DNA of 64,000 nucleotides from an uncultured Rhodospirillales bacterium (GTDB taxonomy: Bacteria; Pseudomonadota; Alphaproteobacteria; Acetobacterales; Acetobacteraceae). Shown piece by piece: positions 51,865 through 61,393 of the stretch. The notes beneath the pieces are model-generated. The model was not told the DNA's origin. It did not search any database and worked only from the letters and a program-made list of their open reading frames with translations. Position 1 is the first letter of the stretch; every line of letters starts with the position of its first letter. Position numbers and translations under genes: made by a program. The DNA is taken from NCBI GenBank assembly GCA_903835235.1, contig CAILMF010000055.1:186001-250000 (forward strand), in the 5' to 3' direction.

Positions 51865-54312
51865 CTACGCGGCCCTGGCGCGCGCCAGGCGTTGCAGCAC
51901 GGCATCGAAGGCCGGCGAGATGTCCTCGGTGGTGAAGGCCAGGCGCACCTGCCCGGTGCCGGCCTCGCTCGCCAGCACCCGCCCCACCGCGCTGGCCCCG
52001 CCGTGGCCGTCCAGCACCAGGGTGGCCTGGCTGCCCGGCAGCAGCGGCGCCGCACAGGCCAGCAGCGCCCCGCCACGCGAGAGGTTGACCAGCCGTGCGG
52101 CATGCCGGGCATCCTTCGTCGCGACGGTGCAGGGTTCCTCCGTGGGGTAGCGGGTATTCATCCGGCGGTCGGCATCGGCGCTGGCGGTGCGCACCACCTG
52201 CACGATGTTGCGCTGCATGCCCGCCATCTGCTCGGCCATCGCGGCGGTCGCCTCCCGCATCGTGCCGGCCTGCTGGTTGGTGGTGGCGGCCTCCTGGGAA
52301 ACCGTGGCGATCCGCAGCGCCACCTCGCGCCCCGCATCCGTGGTGGTGGTGACGTTGCGGCTGATCTCCCGCGTGGCCGCCGCCTGCTGTTCCACCGCCG
52401 CGGCCACCGCCATGGTCACCTCGGCAATGTCGGCAATGGTGCGCCCGACCCCCTCGATCACCCCCACCGTGCCCTGGGTCTGCTGCTGGATCGCGCCGAT
52501 CTGCTGGCCGATCTCCTCGGTGGCGCGCGCGGTCTGCTGCGCCAGGGCCTTCACCTCGCTGGCCACCACGGCGAAGCCCTTGCCCGCCTCGCCGGCGCGC
52601 GCAGCCTCGATCGTCGCGTTCAGCGCCAGCAGGTTGGTCCGCTGGGCGATATCCTCGATCAGCCGCGCCACGTCGCCGATCCGCGCCGCCTGGTCCGAAA
52701 GCCCACGGATCGCCGCCGTCGCCCGGCCGCCTTCCTCCGCCGCGCGGGCGCTGACCTGGCTGGCATGCGTCACCTGGCCGGAGATTTCCCGGATGCTGGC
52801 GGAAAGCTGCTCGGCCGCCGCCGCCACCGCCTCGATATTGCCCTGGCTCTGCTCGGCCGCGGCGGCCACCGCGGCGGCATTCTCGCCCACCCGCTCGGCC
52901 GAGGCCGCCATGCCATCCGCCGCGGTCGCCATGCCGCCGGTGCTGGTGACAATGCCCTGGATCGCCTGGGTGGTGGCCTGCTCGATGTTGCTGGCCATCT
53001 CCAGCACCGCGTTGCGCCGCTCCACCGCGCCGCGGCGCTCGTCATCCGCGCGCTGATGCTGCGCGAAGGCCAGCCGCGCCCGCAGCATCCGCAGCATGGC
53101 GAAGCAGGGGTGGAACTCCTGCGCCGCGGGGTCGCGAATGGCGCCCAGCATCTGGCCGGCGGCAATCTCCGCCATATGCGCCTGCAACGCCGCCACCGGC
53201 CGCCCCACCGTGCGCCGCAGCAGCAGCCCACCGCCCACCGCCGCCAGCATGGCCAGCCCGGTGATGCCCACCGCCAGCCACAGCCGCCGGGCGAAATTGG
53301 CCTCCGCCGCGTCGAACTCCTCCTTCGCCACGCGCAGCTGCAAGGCCACCAGCTGCTCGCCCACTTCCAGCATCTTCAGGTACAGCGGCACTTCCACGTC
53401 GCGCAGGTGCACCTGCAGCGTCGCCATGTCACCGGCCGCAATCAGCTCCATCGACCGCGCGCGGCCGCCGCTGCGATAGGTCGCCTGCGCCGCTTCGAAC
53501 CGGGTTGCCAGCACGGCCTCCTCGGGCGTCAGGTAGGTGGCCTTGTACTCCCGCCAGATCGCGTTGATCCGCTGGCTGTTGGCGTTGATCTGCGCCAGCC
53601 GCGCCGCCACGTCCGGCGCGCCGTTGGCAATGCTGCTGCGGTGCAGCTGGTTGGTCTGGGTCAGCCGCATCACCTCGCTGATCTGGTCCAGGCAGACCGT
53701 GCGGTCCAGGTACACCGTGCTCAGCGCCGCATTGGTGTCCGCCATGCCGGCAAGCCCAAGCCAGCCGACCAGCCCCAGCAGCGCCACCATGGCCGCGAAG
53801 ACGCCGTAGACCCGGCCGGTGAAGCTTGCCGCCACCGCGCGCAGCCGCGCCAGCACCCCGGTGCGCTGCACCGCGCCATGATACAGCTTCAGCCCGGCCG
53901 CCTTGCCCTCGCGCATCGCCGCATAGGCCGTCTCCGCCGCCGCGATTTCCTCGGCATCCGCCGCACTGCGGACCGAGATGTAGCCTGTCGTCTCGCCCTC
54001 CCGCTGGTCCGGCGAGACATTGGCCCTTACCCAGTAGTGGTCGCCGGACTTGGTGCGGTTCTTCACCAGCCCGTCCCAGGGCAGCCCCGCCTTCAGCGTG
54101 GCCCACATGTCGGCGAAGGCGGCTTCCGGCATGTCCGGGTGGCGGACGATGTTGTGCGGCTGGCCGATCAGCTCGGCTTCGGTGAAGCCGCTGGTCGCGA
54201 CGAAGGCGGGATTGACGAAGCCGATCCTGCCGCCGGTGTCGGTCCGTGAGACGAGCGCTTCGCCATCAGGTACGGGAATGGCGCGGTTGGAGACGGGAAG
54301 GTTCTGGCGCAT
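51865..54312 (-). CDS. Methyl-accepting chemotaxis protein with N-terminal PAS and C-terminal PilZ domain
   Basis: 815 residues. PAS domain about 10-120 ([33 protein letters not shown], resembling the Aer redox sensor); span about 166-190; periplasmic or linker helical region; second span about 345-368; HAMP-like region; MCP signalling domain with tip [20 protein letters not shown]; and a C-terminal PilZ-like domain ([31 protein letters not shown]). PAS plus PilZ suggests that redox or energy taxis is joined to c-di-GMP. No che genes are nearby. The orthodox RxxxR of PilZ is less clear in the RMNTRYP region, so c-di-GMP binding needs testing. Confidence 0.88.
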   Translation of the reverse strand: MRQNLPVSNRAIPVPDGEALVSRTDTGGRIGFVNPAFVATSGFTEAELIGQPHNIVRHPDMPEAAFADMWATLKAGLPWDGLVKNRTKSGDHYWVRANVSPDQREGETTGYISVRSAADAEEIAAAETAYAAMREGKAAGLKLYHGAVQRTGVLARLRAVAASFTGRVYGVFAAMVALLGLVGWLGLAGMADTNAALSTVYLDRTVCLDQISEVMRLTQTNQLHRSSIANGAPDVAARLAQINANSQRINAIWREYKATYLTPEEAVLATRFEAAQATYRSGGRARSMELIAAGDMATLQVHLRDVEVPLYLKMLEVGEQLVALQLRVAKEEFDAAEANFARRLWLAVGITGLAMLAAVGGGLLLRRTVGRPVAALQAHMAEIAAGQMLGAIRDPAAQEFHPCFAMLRMLRARLAFAQHQRADDERRGAVERRNAVLEMASNIEQATTQAIQGIVTSTGGMATAADGMAASAERVGENAAAVAAAAEQSQGNIEAVAAAAEQLSASIREISGQVTHASQVSARAAEEGGRATAAIRGLSDQAARIGDVARLIEDIAQRTNLLALNATIEAARAGEAGKGFAVVASEVKALAQQTARATEEIGQQIGAIQQQTQGTVGVIEGVGRTIADIAEVTMAVAAAVEQQAAATREISRNVTTTTDAGREVALRIATVSQEAATTNQQAGTMREATAAMAEQMAGMQRNIVQVVRTASADADRRMNTRYPTEEPCTVATKDARHAARLVNLSRGGALLACAAPLLPGSQATLVLDGHGGASAVGRVLASEAGTGQVRLAFTTEDISPAFDAVLQRLARARAA

Positions 54313-54366
54313 CGAAAGCTCCGGCGAAGGTCGCCGAAACTTTGCCCCAGTGCGGTTACGTGCGGG

Positions 54367-55398
54367 TTAAGTGGCCCGCATCTCGTCCAGCGGCCAGCGC
54401 GGCCGTGGCGCATGGTCCAGCGGGTCGGCCAGCCCGCGCCGCAACCGCTCGATCCCGGCCCAGGCGATCATCACCGCGTTGTCGGTGCACAGCCTGAGCG
54501 GCGGCGCCACCAACGGCAGCGCACACGCGCCGGCCAGCGCCGCCCGCACCGCCTGGTTGGCGGCCACGCCGCCGGCCACCACCAGCGCCGTCGCGCCCGG
54601 CAGCATGGCCGCCGCATGCCGCGCCCGGTCCGCCAGCGTCACGGCCACCGCGGCCTGGAACCCCGCCGCCAGGTCGGCGCGGTCCTGTTCCGTCAGCGTG
54701 CCCAGCTTGGCCACCTGGTGCGCCACCGCGGTCTTCAGCCCGCTCCAGGAAAAATCGCACCCCGCCCGCCCCAGCAAGGGCCGGGGCAGCGCGAAGCGCC
54801 TGGGGTCGCCCGCCTTGGCCAGTTGCTCCAGCGCCGGCCCGCCCGGCCAGGGCAGCCCCAGCAGCTTGGCCGCCTTGTCGAAGGCTTCGCCCACCGCGTC
54901 GTCCAGCGTGGTGCCCAGGCGGCGGTACTGGCCCACCCCCTCCACCGCCACGCATTGGCAATGCCCGCCGGAAAGCAACAGCAGCAGGTAGGGAAAGGCC
55001 ACGGGGCTGGTCACCGCGCCGGGTAGGGTCGCAGTCAGCGCATGCCCCTCCAGATGGTTTACCGCCACGAAGGGCAGCCCATGCGCCAGCGCCAACCCCT
55101 TGCCGAAGCTTGCCGCCACGATCAGCCCGCCGATCAGCCCCGGGCCGGAGGTCGCCGCCACCCCGCCCAGCTCATGCGGCGCCACGCCGGCCTCGGCCAG
55201 CACCTGGCGGGCCAGGCCGGGCAGGTGGGTCAGGTGGGCGCGGGCCGCAATCTCCGGCACCACGCCGCCGAAGCGGGCGTGCTCGGCGGTCTGGCTCAGC
55301 ACCACCTCGGCCAGAATCCGCCCATCCGGCGCCAGCACGGCCGCCGCCGTCTCATCGCAACTGGCCTCCAGCCCCAGAACCGGCGCCCGTAATGTCAA
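54367..55398 (-). CDS. tsaD: tRNA N6-adenosine threonylcarbamoyltransferase
   Basis: 343 residues from TTG 55398, with AAGGAAG upstream and an in-frame stop just before. Landmarks: [40 protein letters not shown] (metal-binding His), [48 protein letters not shown] and [17 protein letters not shown]. Makes t6A37 in ANN-decoding tRNAs with TsaB/E/C. Its 5' end lies beside the divergent hemC. Confidence 0.97.
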   Translation of the reverse strand: MTLRAPVLGLEASCDETAAAVLAPDGRILAEVVLSQTAEHARFGGVVPEIAARAHLTHLPGLARQVLAEAGVAPHELGGVAATSGPGLIGGLIVAASFGKGLALAHGLPFVAVNHLEGHALTATLPGAVTSPVAFPYLLLLLSGGHCQCVAVEGVGQYRRLGTTLDDAVGEAFDKAAKLLGLPWPGGPALEQLAKAGDPRRFALPRPLLGRAGCDFSWSGLKTAVAHQVAKLGTLTEQDRADLAAGFQAAVAVTLADRARHAAAMLPGATALVVAGGVAANQAVRAALAGACALPLVAPPLRLCTDNAVMIAWAGIERLRRGLADPLDHAPRPRWPLDEMRAT

Positions 55399-55430
55399 AC
55401 CCTGGCTTCCTTCAATTGCGTGACGGCTCT

Positions 55431-56438
55431 ATGAGGCCCGGCATGCCGGCCCACCCGCCCCTGATCCACAAGCACAGCCACGCCCTGCCCATGAGGGTGG
55501 GCACCCGCGGCTCGCCCCTGGCGCTGTGGCAGACCCGGCACTTCCTGTCGACCATCTCGGCGGTCTGCCCTGTCATGGCACCAGGGGGAATGGGTGGCCC
55601 GGTCTTCGAGGAACACGTCATCGCCACCTCCGGCGACCAGGTGCAGGACCGCCGGCTGGCGGATATCGGCGGCAAGGGCCTGTTCGCCAAGGAAATCCAC
55701 GAGGCCTTGCTGGATGGCCGGGTCGATTTCGCCGTCCATAGCCTGAAGGACCTGGAGACCGAGCTGCCCCCCGGCATCGTGCTGGCCTGCACCCTGAAGC
55801 GGGAGGATGCGCGCGACGCGCTGATCCTCGGCCCCCATTGCGGCCAGGCCAGTTCTTCCAGCCCGTTCGACTGCCTGCCCGCCGGCGCCATTGTCGGCAC
55901 CGCCAGCGTCCGCCGCCAGTCCCAGCTGCTGGCCGCCCGTCCGGACCTGAAGGTCACCACCATCCGCGGCAATGTGCAGACCCGGCTGGCCCGGCTGCGC
56001 TCCGGCGAGTTCGCCGCCACGCTGCTGGCGCTGGCCGGGCTGCGGCGCCTCGGCCTGGAGCCGCAGGCCGATGTGGTGCTGGACCCCGAGGCGATGGTCC
56101 CCTCGGCCGGCCAGGGCATTGTCGGCATCACCGTCCGCGCCGCCGATGAAGACCTGCGCGAGTTGCTCGCCGCCATCGAGGATGCCGAGGCCAAGGCCGT
56201 CTCCACCGCGGAACGCGCGCTGCTGGCGGCGCTGGATGGCTCCTGCCGCACGCCCATCGGCGGCCATGCCCGGCTGCTGCCGACCGGGGATTTGCAGCTG
56301 ACCGGCCTGGTGGCCCGCGCCGATGGCAGCTTCCTGCTGAAGCGCAGCCTGCATGGTGCCAGCGCCGATGCCGAGCGGCTGGGCCGCGACCTCGGCGACA
56401 GCCTGCGCGCCGACAGCCCCGCCGACATCTTCGCCTGA
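55431..56438 (+). CDS. hemC: Porphobilinogen deaminase (hydroxymethylbilane synthase)
   Basis: 335 residues from ATG 55431; ATG 55392 and ATG 55443 are in frame, and the first overlaps the tsaD start. Landmarks: MRVGTRGSPLALWQTRHFLS, DRRLADIGGKGLFAKEIHEA, VDFAVHSLKDLETELPPGIV, GTASVRRQSQLLAARPDL, TTIRGNVQTRLARL and DGSCRTPIGGHARL, with the Cys that carries the dipyrromethane cofactor. Third step of tetrapyrrole synthesis. First gene of the heme run. Confidence 0.96.
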   Translation: MRPGMPAHPPLIHKHSHALPMRVGTRGSPLALWQTRHFLSTISAVCPVMAPGGMGGPVFEEHVIATSGDQVQDRRLADIGGKGLFAKEIHEALLDGRVDFAVHSLKDLETELPPGIVLACTLKREDARDALILGPHCGQASSSSPFDCLPAGAIVGTASVRRQSQLLAARPDLKVTTIRGNVQTRLARLRSGEFAATLLALAGLRRLGLEPQADVVLDPEAMVPSAGQGIVGITVRAADEDLRELLAAIEDAEAKAVSTAERALLAALDGSCRTPIGGHARLLPTGDLQLTGLVARADGSFLLKRSLHGASADAERLGRDLGDSLRADSPADIFA

Positions 56439-56445
56439 GCCGGCG

Positions 56446-56706
56446 GTGCTGGAAACCGTCGCCACCATCCTCGGCTATGCCGGCGCGGCGGTCATCGCCG
56501 GGGCTTACTTCGCCAACCAGCGCGGCACCCTGCGGTCCGACGACTGGCGCTTCCCGGCGCTGAACCTGGCGGGGTCGCTCGGCGTGCTGGTCTCCCTGGC
56601 GGTGGAGCCGAACCTGCCTTCGATCCTCATCGAGCTGTTCTGGGCCGGCATCAGCATCTATGGCCTGGCGCGCAGCCTGAGGTCCCGCCGCCAGCAGGGC
56701 CGCTGA
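56446..56706 (+). CDS. CBU_0592-family small membrane protein
   Basis: 86 residues from GTG 56446. Three hydrophobic segments: VATILGYAGAAVIAGAYFAN, ALNLAGSLGVLVSLA and SILIELFWAGISIYGLARSL, with NQRGTLRSDDWRFP between the first two. This matches the family of small bacterial membrane proteins typified by CBU_0592; function unknown. Lies between hemC and hemD, 7 bp after hemC and overlapping hemD. Confidence 0.8.
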   Translation: MLETVATILGYAGAAVIAGAYFANQRGTLRSDDWRFPALNLAGSLGVLVSLAVEPNLPSILIELFWAGISIYGLARSLRSRRQQGR

Positions 56707-57449
56707 TGCCGACGCCGATGCCGGCCTTGGGCATGCTGGGCGTGCTGGTCACCCGGCCGGAACCCGGCGCCAGCGAAACCGCCCGCCGCCTGGCCGCGCT
56801 GGGCTGGCGCCCGGTGCTGGCCCCGGCGCTGGTGCTGGCGCCGCGGCCCCTGGCCGCCATGCCCCGCGCCCAGGCGATACTGCTGACCAGCCGCGCCGCC
56901 GCCCGCGCCCTGCCGCGCGACTGGTTTCCCGCGTCGCTGCCGGTACTGGCGGTGGGGGAGGCCACCGCCGCCGAGGCCCGCGCCCGCGGCTTCGCCGATG
57001 TCCGCCCCGCCAGCGGCGATGCCCAGGCCCTGGCCGCCCTGGCCGCCGCCACGCTGGACCCGGCGGCCGGCCCGCTGCTGTTGGCGGTGGGCGTCGGCTA
57101 CGGCCTGGACCTCGCCGCCAGCCTGCGCGCCCGGGGCTTCCGGGTGATCCGCCGCATCGCCTATGCCGCCGCCCCCGCCGCGGCCCTGCCGCCCGAGGCC
57201 ATTGCCGCAGTGCACCAAGGCGTCATCGCCGCGGCGCTGTTCTTCTCGCCCAAGTCGGCGCAGTCTGCGCTGGCGCTGCTGCGGACGGCCGGGCTGGCGG
57301 CAACGGCCCCGGGCATCCGGGCGTTGGCGATCAGCCCCCGGGTCGCCCAGCTCCTCGCCGCGCTGCCCTGGCGCCAGGTGCAGGTCGCGGCGCGTCCGGA
57401 CCAGGACAGCCTGTTGGAATTGCTAGGCCCCGCGGTGACCCATGAGTGA
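56706..57449 (+). CDS. hemD: Uroporphyrinogen-III synthase
   Basis: 247 residues. LGVLVTRPEPGASETARRLA at the N-terminus, AILLTSRAAARALPRDWFPA, LPVLAVGEATAAEARARGF, and AALFFSPKSAQSALALLRTA toward the end follow the two-domain HemD fold. Sequence conservation in this family is low, so the call also rests on position after hemC. Cyclises hydroxymethylbilane. Shares one base with the preceding stop and overlaps mic60 by 8 bp. Confidence 0.88.
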   Translation: MPTPMPALGMLGVLVTRPEPGASETARRLAALGWRPVLAPALVLAPRPLAAMPRAQAILLTSRAAARALPRDWFPASLPVLAVGEATAAEARARGFADVRPASGDAQALAALAAATLDPAAGPLLLAVGVGYGLDLAASLRARGFRVIRRIAYAAAPAAALPPEAIAAVHQGVIAAALFFSPKSAQSALALLRTAGLAATAPGIRALAISPRVAQLLAALPWRQVQVAARPDQDSLLELLGPAVTHE

Positions 57450-58533
57450 CACCTCCCCACCCTCCACCGCCCCCCGGCGCTTCCACCTGCAGGTGGAGCC
57501 GGTGCTGATCGGCATCGGCCTGCTGGTGCTGCTGATGGTCGGCTACTGGCTGCTGGTCACCCCGCGCACCACCAGCGCCGGCACCCCCGCCGACCCGCAA
57601 CGCCTGGCCACGCTGGAACAGCGCCTGGCCGCGCTGGAACCGCTGCGCGCCAGCACCGCCGACCTGGCCGAGCGCGCCCGGCAGATCGCCCCGCTGGAAA
57701 GCCGCCTGCGCGCGCTGGAAACCCGCCCGGCCGCGGCCGACCCCGCCGCCCGCCTGGCCCCGCTGGAACAGCGCCTCCCCCTGCTGGAACAGCGCCTGGG
57801 CGCGCTGGAACAGCGCCCGGCCAGCGCCGATGCCGCCCGGCTGGACGCGCTTTCGGCCCGCATGGACACGCAATCCACCCGCCTGCAGGACCTGGCCAAG
57901 CTGGAAGCCGACCACTTCGCCCAGCTCGCCGCCCAGCTGCAGGCCGCCACTGGCGCCGCCGCCGCCCAGCTGCAGGCCGCCCAGCAGGACCTCACCAGCC
58001 GGCTTGAAGCGCTGGAACGCGCCCAGCGCGAGGTTCTGGCCATGGAAGGCCGCATGGCCCGCCTGGCCAGCCTGGACCAACTCCGCGCCGCGCTCGCCGC
58101 CGGCCAGCCACTCGGCGCCGCGCTGGCCCGCCTGCCGGACCCGGACCCGGCCCTGACCCGCTTCGCCACCACCCCGCCGCCCACCGAATCCGCGCTGCGC
58201 CTGGGCTTCGAGGAAGCCGCCGCCCAGGCCCGCGCCGCCGCCGAACCGGCCCAGCGCGCCGATGGCAGCCGCCCCGGCGTGGTCGATTCCGCGCTGTCCC
58301 GCCTCTCCGGCCTGGTCACCATCCGCCGCGGCGAAACCGTGGTCTGGGGCGATGTCGCGGAAGCCGAGATCGAACGCGCACACCGCGCCCTGGAAGCCGG
58401 CGACCTCGACGCCGCCCTGGCCCAGCTGGACAAGCTGCCGCCGGCCGCCCGCAGCGCGATGCAGGGCTGGACCGGCCAGGCCCGCGCCCTGCTGGCCGCC
58501 CGCGCCGCGCTGCGCCGCCTGGCCGCGGGCTGA
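57442..58533 (+). CDS. Mic60/mitofilin-like inner-membrane protein
   Basis: 363 residues. One membrane span (VLIGIGLLVLLMVGYWLLV, about 20-42), a long periplasmic coiled coil with heptads LEQRLAALEPL, LESRLRALETR, LLEQRLGALEQR, and a C-terminal mitofilin-type region (DGSRPGVVDSALSRLSGLVT; AEAEIERAHRALEAGDLDAA). Alphaproteobacterial Mic60 sits in the hemD-hemY neighbourhood and shapes intracytoplasmic membranes. Overlaps hemD; hemY follows 7 bp later. Confidence 0.82.
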   Translation: MSDTSPPSTAPRRFHLQVEPVLIGIGLLVLLMVGYWLLVTPRTTSAGTPADPQRLATLEQRLAALEPLRASTADLAERARQIAPLESRLRALETRPAAADPAARLAPLEQRLPLLEQRLGALEQRPASADAARLDALSARMDTQSTRLQDLAKLEADHFAQLAAQLQAATGAAAAQLQAAQQDLTSRLEALERAQREVLAMEGRMARLASLDQLRAALAAGQPLGAALARLPDPDPALTRFATTPPPTESALRLGFEEAAAQARAAAEPAQRADGSRPGVVDSALSRLSGLVTIRRGETVVWGDVAEAEIERAHRALEAGDLDAALAQLDKLPPAARSAMQGWTGQARALLAARAALRRLAAG

Positions 58534-58540
58534 ACCGCCG

Positions 58541-59833
58541 ATGCGCAACGCCATCGCCATCCTGATCGCCCTGGCCCTGGTGGTCGGCGCCGCCCTTGGC
58601 CTGGCCCAGCTGGGCGGCACGGTGGAGGTCAAGGTCGGCGAGACCTGGATCGGCATCAGCTTCCCCATCGCCGTGCTGCTGCTGGTGCTGGTCTTCCTGG
58701 CCGGGCACTTCCTGCTCTCCGCCTGGGCCGCGCTGCGCCGCTGGCCCGCCCGCCGCCGCGCCGCGCAGGAGGCCAAGCGCCGCACCCAGGGCGAGGCCAC
58801 CCTGACCCGCGCCCTGGTCTCGCTGGCCGCCGGCCATGCCGAAGCCGCCCGGCTGGAGATGCGCCGCGCCCGCGCCCTGCTGGGCGAAACCCCCAACCTG
58901 CTGCTGCTCTCGGCCGAAGCCGACCGCCTGGCCGGCCGCGAGGCCGATGCGGCCACCGAATTCCAGGCCCTGGCCAAGCTCCCGGATGCCCGCTTCCTCG
59001 GCCTGCGCGGCCTGTTGCGCCAGGCCATGCAGCGGCAGGACTGGGACGCCGCCCTGGCCCTGGCGCGCGAGGCCGAAGCCGCCCAACCCGGCGCCGCCTG
59101 GCTGCGGGAGGAACGCGCCCAGCTCGCCGTCCGCACCGGCAATTGGCGCGAAGCCCTGGCCCTGGCGGCGCCCGAAGCGCCCCGCGCCGGCCTGGCCCTG
59201 GCCGCCGCCGCGCAGGAACCCGACCCCGCCAAGGCCACCGAGCTGGAACGCCAGGCCTTCGAGAGCGACCCCAGCTTCGCCCCGGCCACCCTGGCCTACG
59301 CGCTGCGCCTGCGGGAAAACGGCAGCCCGCGGCGCGCCCGCGCCGTGCTGGAACAGGGCTGGCAGGCCGGCCCGCACCCGGACCTGGCCGCGCCCTGGCT
59401 GGCCGAGGAACCCGACCCGCTGCACCAGGTGAAGCTGGCCGAGGAGCTGGTCCGCCGCAACCCGACCCACCCGGAAAGCCGCCTGCTGCTGGCCCGCGTG
59501 GCGCTGCATGCCGGCCTGACCGGCCGCGCCCGGGCCGAGCTGGAAGCCCTGGTCCAGGCCGACGGACCGGATCGTCACGCCGCCGGCGCGCCCGACCGCC
59601 GCGCCTGGTTGCTGCTGGCCGAGCTGGAGGAAGCCGAGCAGGGCGAAACCGTCGCCGGCCGCGCCGCCCAGGGCCGCTGGCTGCGCGAAGCCGCCCGCGC
59701 CGCGCCGGAACCCAGCTGGCGCTGCGGCCATTGCGGCACCTCCCACGCCGCCTGGGCGCCGGTCTGCGACCATTGCGGCGCCGCCGGCGAGATCGCCTGG
59801 ACCAGCCTCACCACCCTGCCCATGGCCGGCTGA
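58541..59833 (+). CDS. hemY: HemY-like TPR membrane protein
   Basis: 430 residues. Two N-terminal spans (AIAILIALALVVGAALGLAQ; FPIAVLLLVLVFLAGHFLLS) flank VEVKVGETWIGIS, the HemY_N pattern, followed by tetratricopeptide-like helices (RALVSLAAGHAEAARLEMRR; LLLARVALHAGLTGRARAEL). The end has two CxxC knuckles, WRCGHCGTSHAAWAPVCDHC, a zinc-ribbon also seen in alphaproteobacterial relatives. Not the oxidase called hemY in Bacillus; role in heme export or assembly is unproven. Confidence 0.85.
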   Translation: MRNAIAILIALALVVGAALGLAQLGGTVEVKVGETWIGISFPIAVLLLVLVFLAGHFLLSAWAALRRWPARRRAAQEAKRRTQGEATLTRALVSLAAGHAEAARLEMRRARALLGETPNLLLLSAEADRLAGREADAATEFQALAKLPDARFLGLRGLLRQAMQRQDWDAALALAREAEAAQPGAAWLREERAQLAVRTGNWREALALAAPEAPRAGLALAAAAQEPDPAKATELERQAFESDPSFAPATLAYALRLRENGSPRRARAVLEQGWQAGPHPDLAAPWLAEEPDPLHQVKLAEELVRRNPTHPESRLLLARVALHAGLTGRARAELEALVQADGPDRHAAGAPDRRAWLLLAELEEAEQGETVAGRAAQGRWLREAARAAPEPSWRCGHCGTSHAAWAPVCDHCGAAGEIAWTSLTTLPMAG

Positions 59834-59984
59834 CCGGGCCTGGCCGTCGCCATCGGCGGCTGGTACCGGCCGCCGCTGCCGGGGCGGCAATTGCGGGCCC
59901 ACACTATCGCGGCAATAGAGACGGCGTGATACGCGGCGGGCTGGATCGATGCCATGCTCAGCCTGTCGCGCCGGAGTTCCCGCC

Positions 59985-60320
59985 ATGTCCATGCCCCGTC
60001 CCGTTGCCGCCCTGCTGGCCCTGGCCTGCCTGGTGCTGCCGACCTTTGCCGCGGCGCAGCCGGCCACCCCGTCCACCCGGCCCTCGACCAGCCCGAGCCC
60101 CTCGGCCGCGGTCCCGCCCATGCCCGGCGCCAGCACGCCGGAGGAGATCAACCGGCTGCGCGGTGCCCCCACCGGCCGCAGCGGCGCCGCCACCCGCGGC
60201 CTGGGCGTGCCGCACGACACCCAGCTGCCCGCCGGCACGGTGAATGCGCCGCCCGGCGGCGCCGCGACGCCGCCGCTGGCGCCGCCGACGACGCCGTCGA
60301 TCCCCACCCCCGGCCGCTGA
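59985..60320 (+). CDS. Hypothetical secreted Pro/Ala-rich protein
   Basis: 111 residues from ATG 59985, preceded by CCGGAG. Signal peptide VAALLALACLVLPTFAAAQ, then a disordered Pro/Ser/Thr/Ala-rich chain with GASTPEEINRLRGAPTGRSG. No domain recognised. Located just upstream of the 69-bp repeat array. Confidence 0.55.
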   Translation: MSMPRPVAALLALACLVLPTFAAAQPATPSTRPSTSPSPSAAVPPMPGASTPEEINRLRGAPTGRSGAATRGLGVPHDTQLPAGTVNAPPGGAATPPLAPPTTPSIPTPGR

Positions 60321-60554
60321 CCGGCCGGGCGGCGCGGCCTGGCAACCGGCCGGACGGCAGCCGGGCTTGATGCCCCAAACGCCGCTGCTGCGCTTCGCCC
60401 GGCTGGCTGACGCCGCCGGCCTGGGCCGAAGATGCTGGCTTTTGAGATAATAATCCTATACGGTGGCATCCCCCTTGGACGCCACCCGCAGGAGACCGAT
60501 GCCATCTCGCCCCGCCCCCTCTGGTTTTCCTGCCCGGGACGGGGCGAGCGGTGG

Positions 60555-61393
60555 ATTTGTCCGAATCCGGTCAGGGGCCGGGTGCCGCGGCAAGCCTGGC
60601 GCCGGGCGACCCTGGCCGCGGGATTTGTCCGAAACCCGCGCTGACCGGGCGTGCCACGGCGAACCCGGCATCCGGCGACCGCGGCCCAGGGGTTTGTCCG
60701 AAACTCGCGCTTATGCCGCGCGCCGCGCCTACCCCGGCTCCCGGCGACCGTGGCTCGGACATTTGTCCGAAACCCGCGCTGACCGGGCGTGCCCCGGCGA
60801 ACCCGGTATCCAGCGACCGCGGCCGGGGCCGGGGAATTTGCCCGAAACCCGCGCTTACGCCGCGCGCCGCGCCAAACCCGGCATCCAGCAACCCCGGTTC
60901 GGGCATTTGTCCGAAACCCGCGCTTACGCCGCGCGCCGCGCCAAACCCGGCGTCCAGCAACCCCGGTTCGGGCATTTGTCCGAAACCCGCGCTTTCTCCG
61001 CGCGCCGTGCCGAACCAGGCCCCCGGCGACCGTGGCCCGGACATTTGTCCGAAACTCGCGCTGACCGGGCGTGCCCCGGCGAACCCGGCATCCGGCGACC
61101 GAGGCCGGGGCCGGGGAATTTGCCCGAAACCCGCGCTTACGCTGCGCGCCGCGCCGAACCCGGCATCCAGCAATCCCGGTTCGGGCATTTGTCCGAAACT
61201 CGCGCTTACGCCGCGCGCCGCGCCGAACCCGGCCTCCAGCCACCCCGCCCCAGGGGTTTGTCCGAAACTCGCGCTTACGCCGCGCGCCGCGCCAAACCCG
61301 GCCCCCAGCAGCCCCGGCCCGGGCATTCGTCCGAAACCCGCGATCTTCCCGCGCCACGGCCGCAGCCCGCCGGCCAGCAGCGCCGCACGGGCT
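60555..61393. repeat. Tandem array of 69/75-bp units (about 12 copies)
   Basis: The word atttgtccgaaaccc (variants gtttg, tttgcccg) recurs at 60555, 60623, 60692, 60761, 60836, 60905, 60974, 61043, 61118, 61187, 61256 and 61325. Spacings are 68, 69, 69, 75, 69, 69, 69, 75, 69, 69 and 69. Two unit types alternate: one with ctgaccgggcgtgcc, another with cttacgccgcgcgccgcgcc; the 75-bp units carry an extra ggggcc-type hexamer. Units 3-6 and 7-10 are a 282-bp duplication. Almost all spacings are multiples of three and the array is open in several frames on both strands; a minus-strand 23-residue repeat (FGQMPEPGLLDAGFGAARG, then VSAG) or its plus-strand counterparts are possible. No start or domain decides it. 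60321-60554 holds nothing I recognise. Confidence 0.92.

Noticed and set aside
60555-61393. CRISPR array
   Set aside because: Units are 69-75 bp and similar throughout; there are no short identical repeats separated by unique spacers, and no cas genes.
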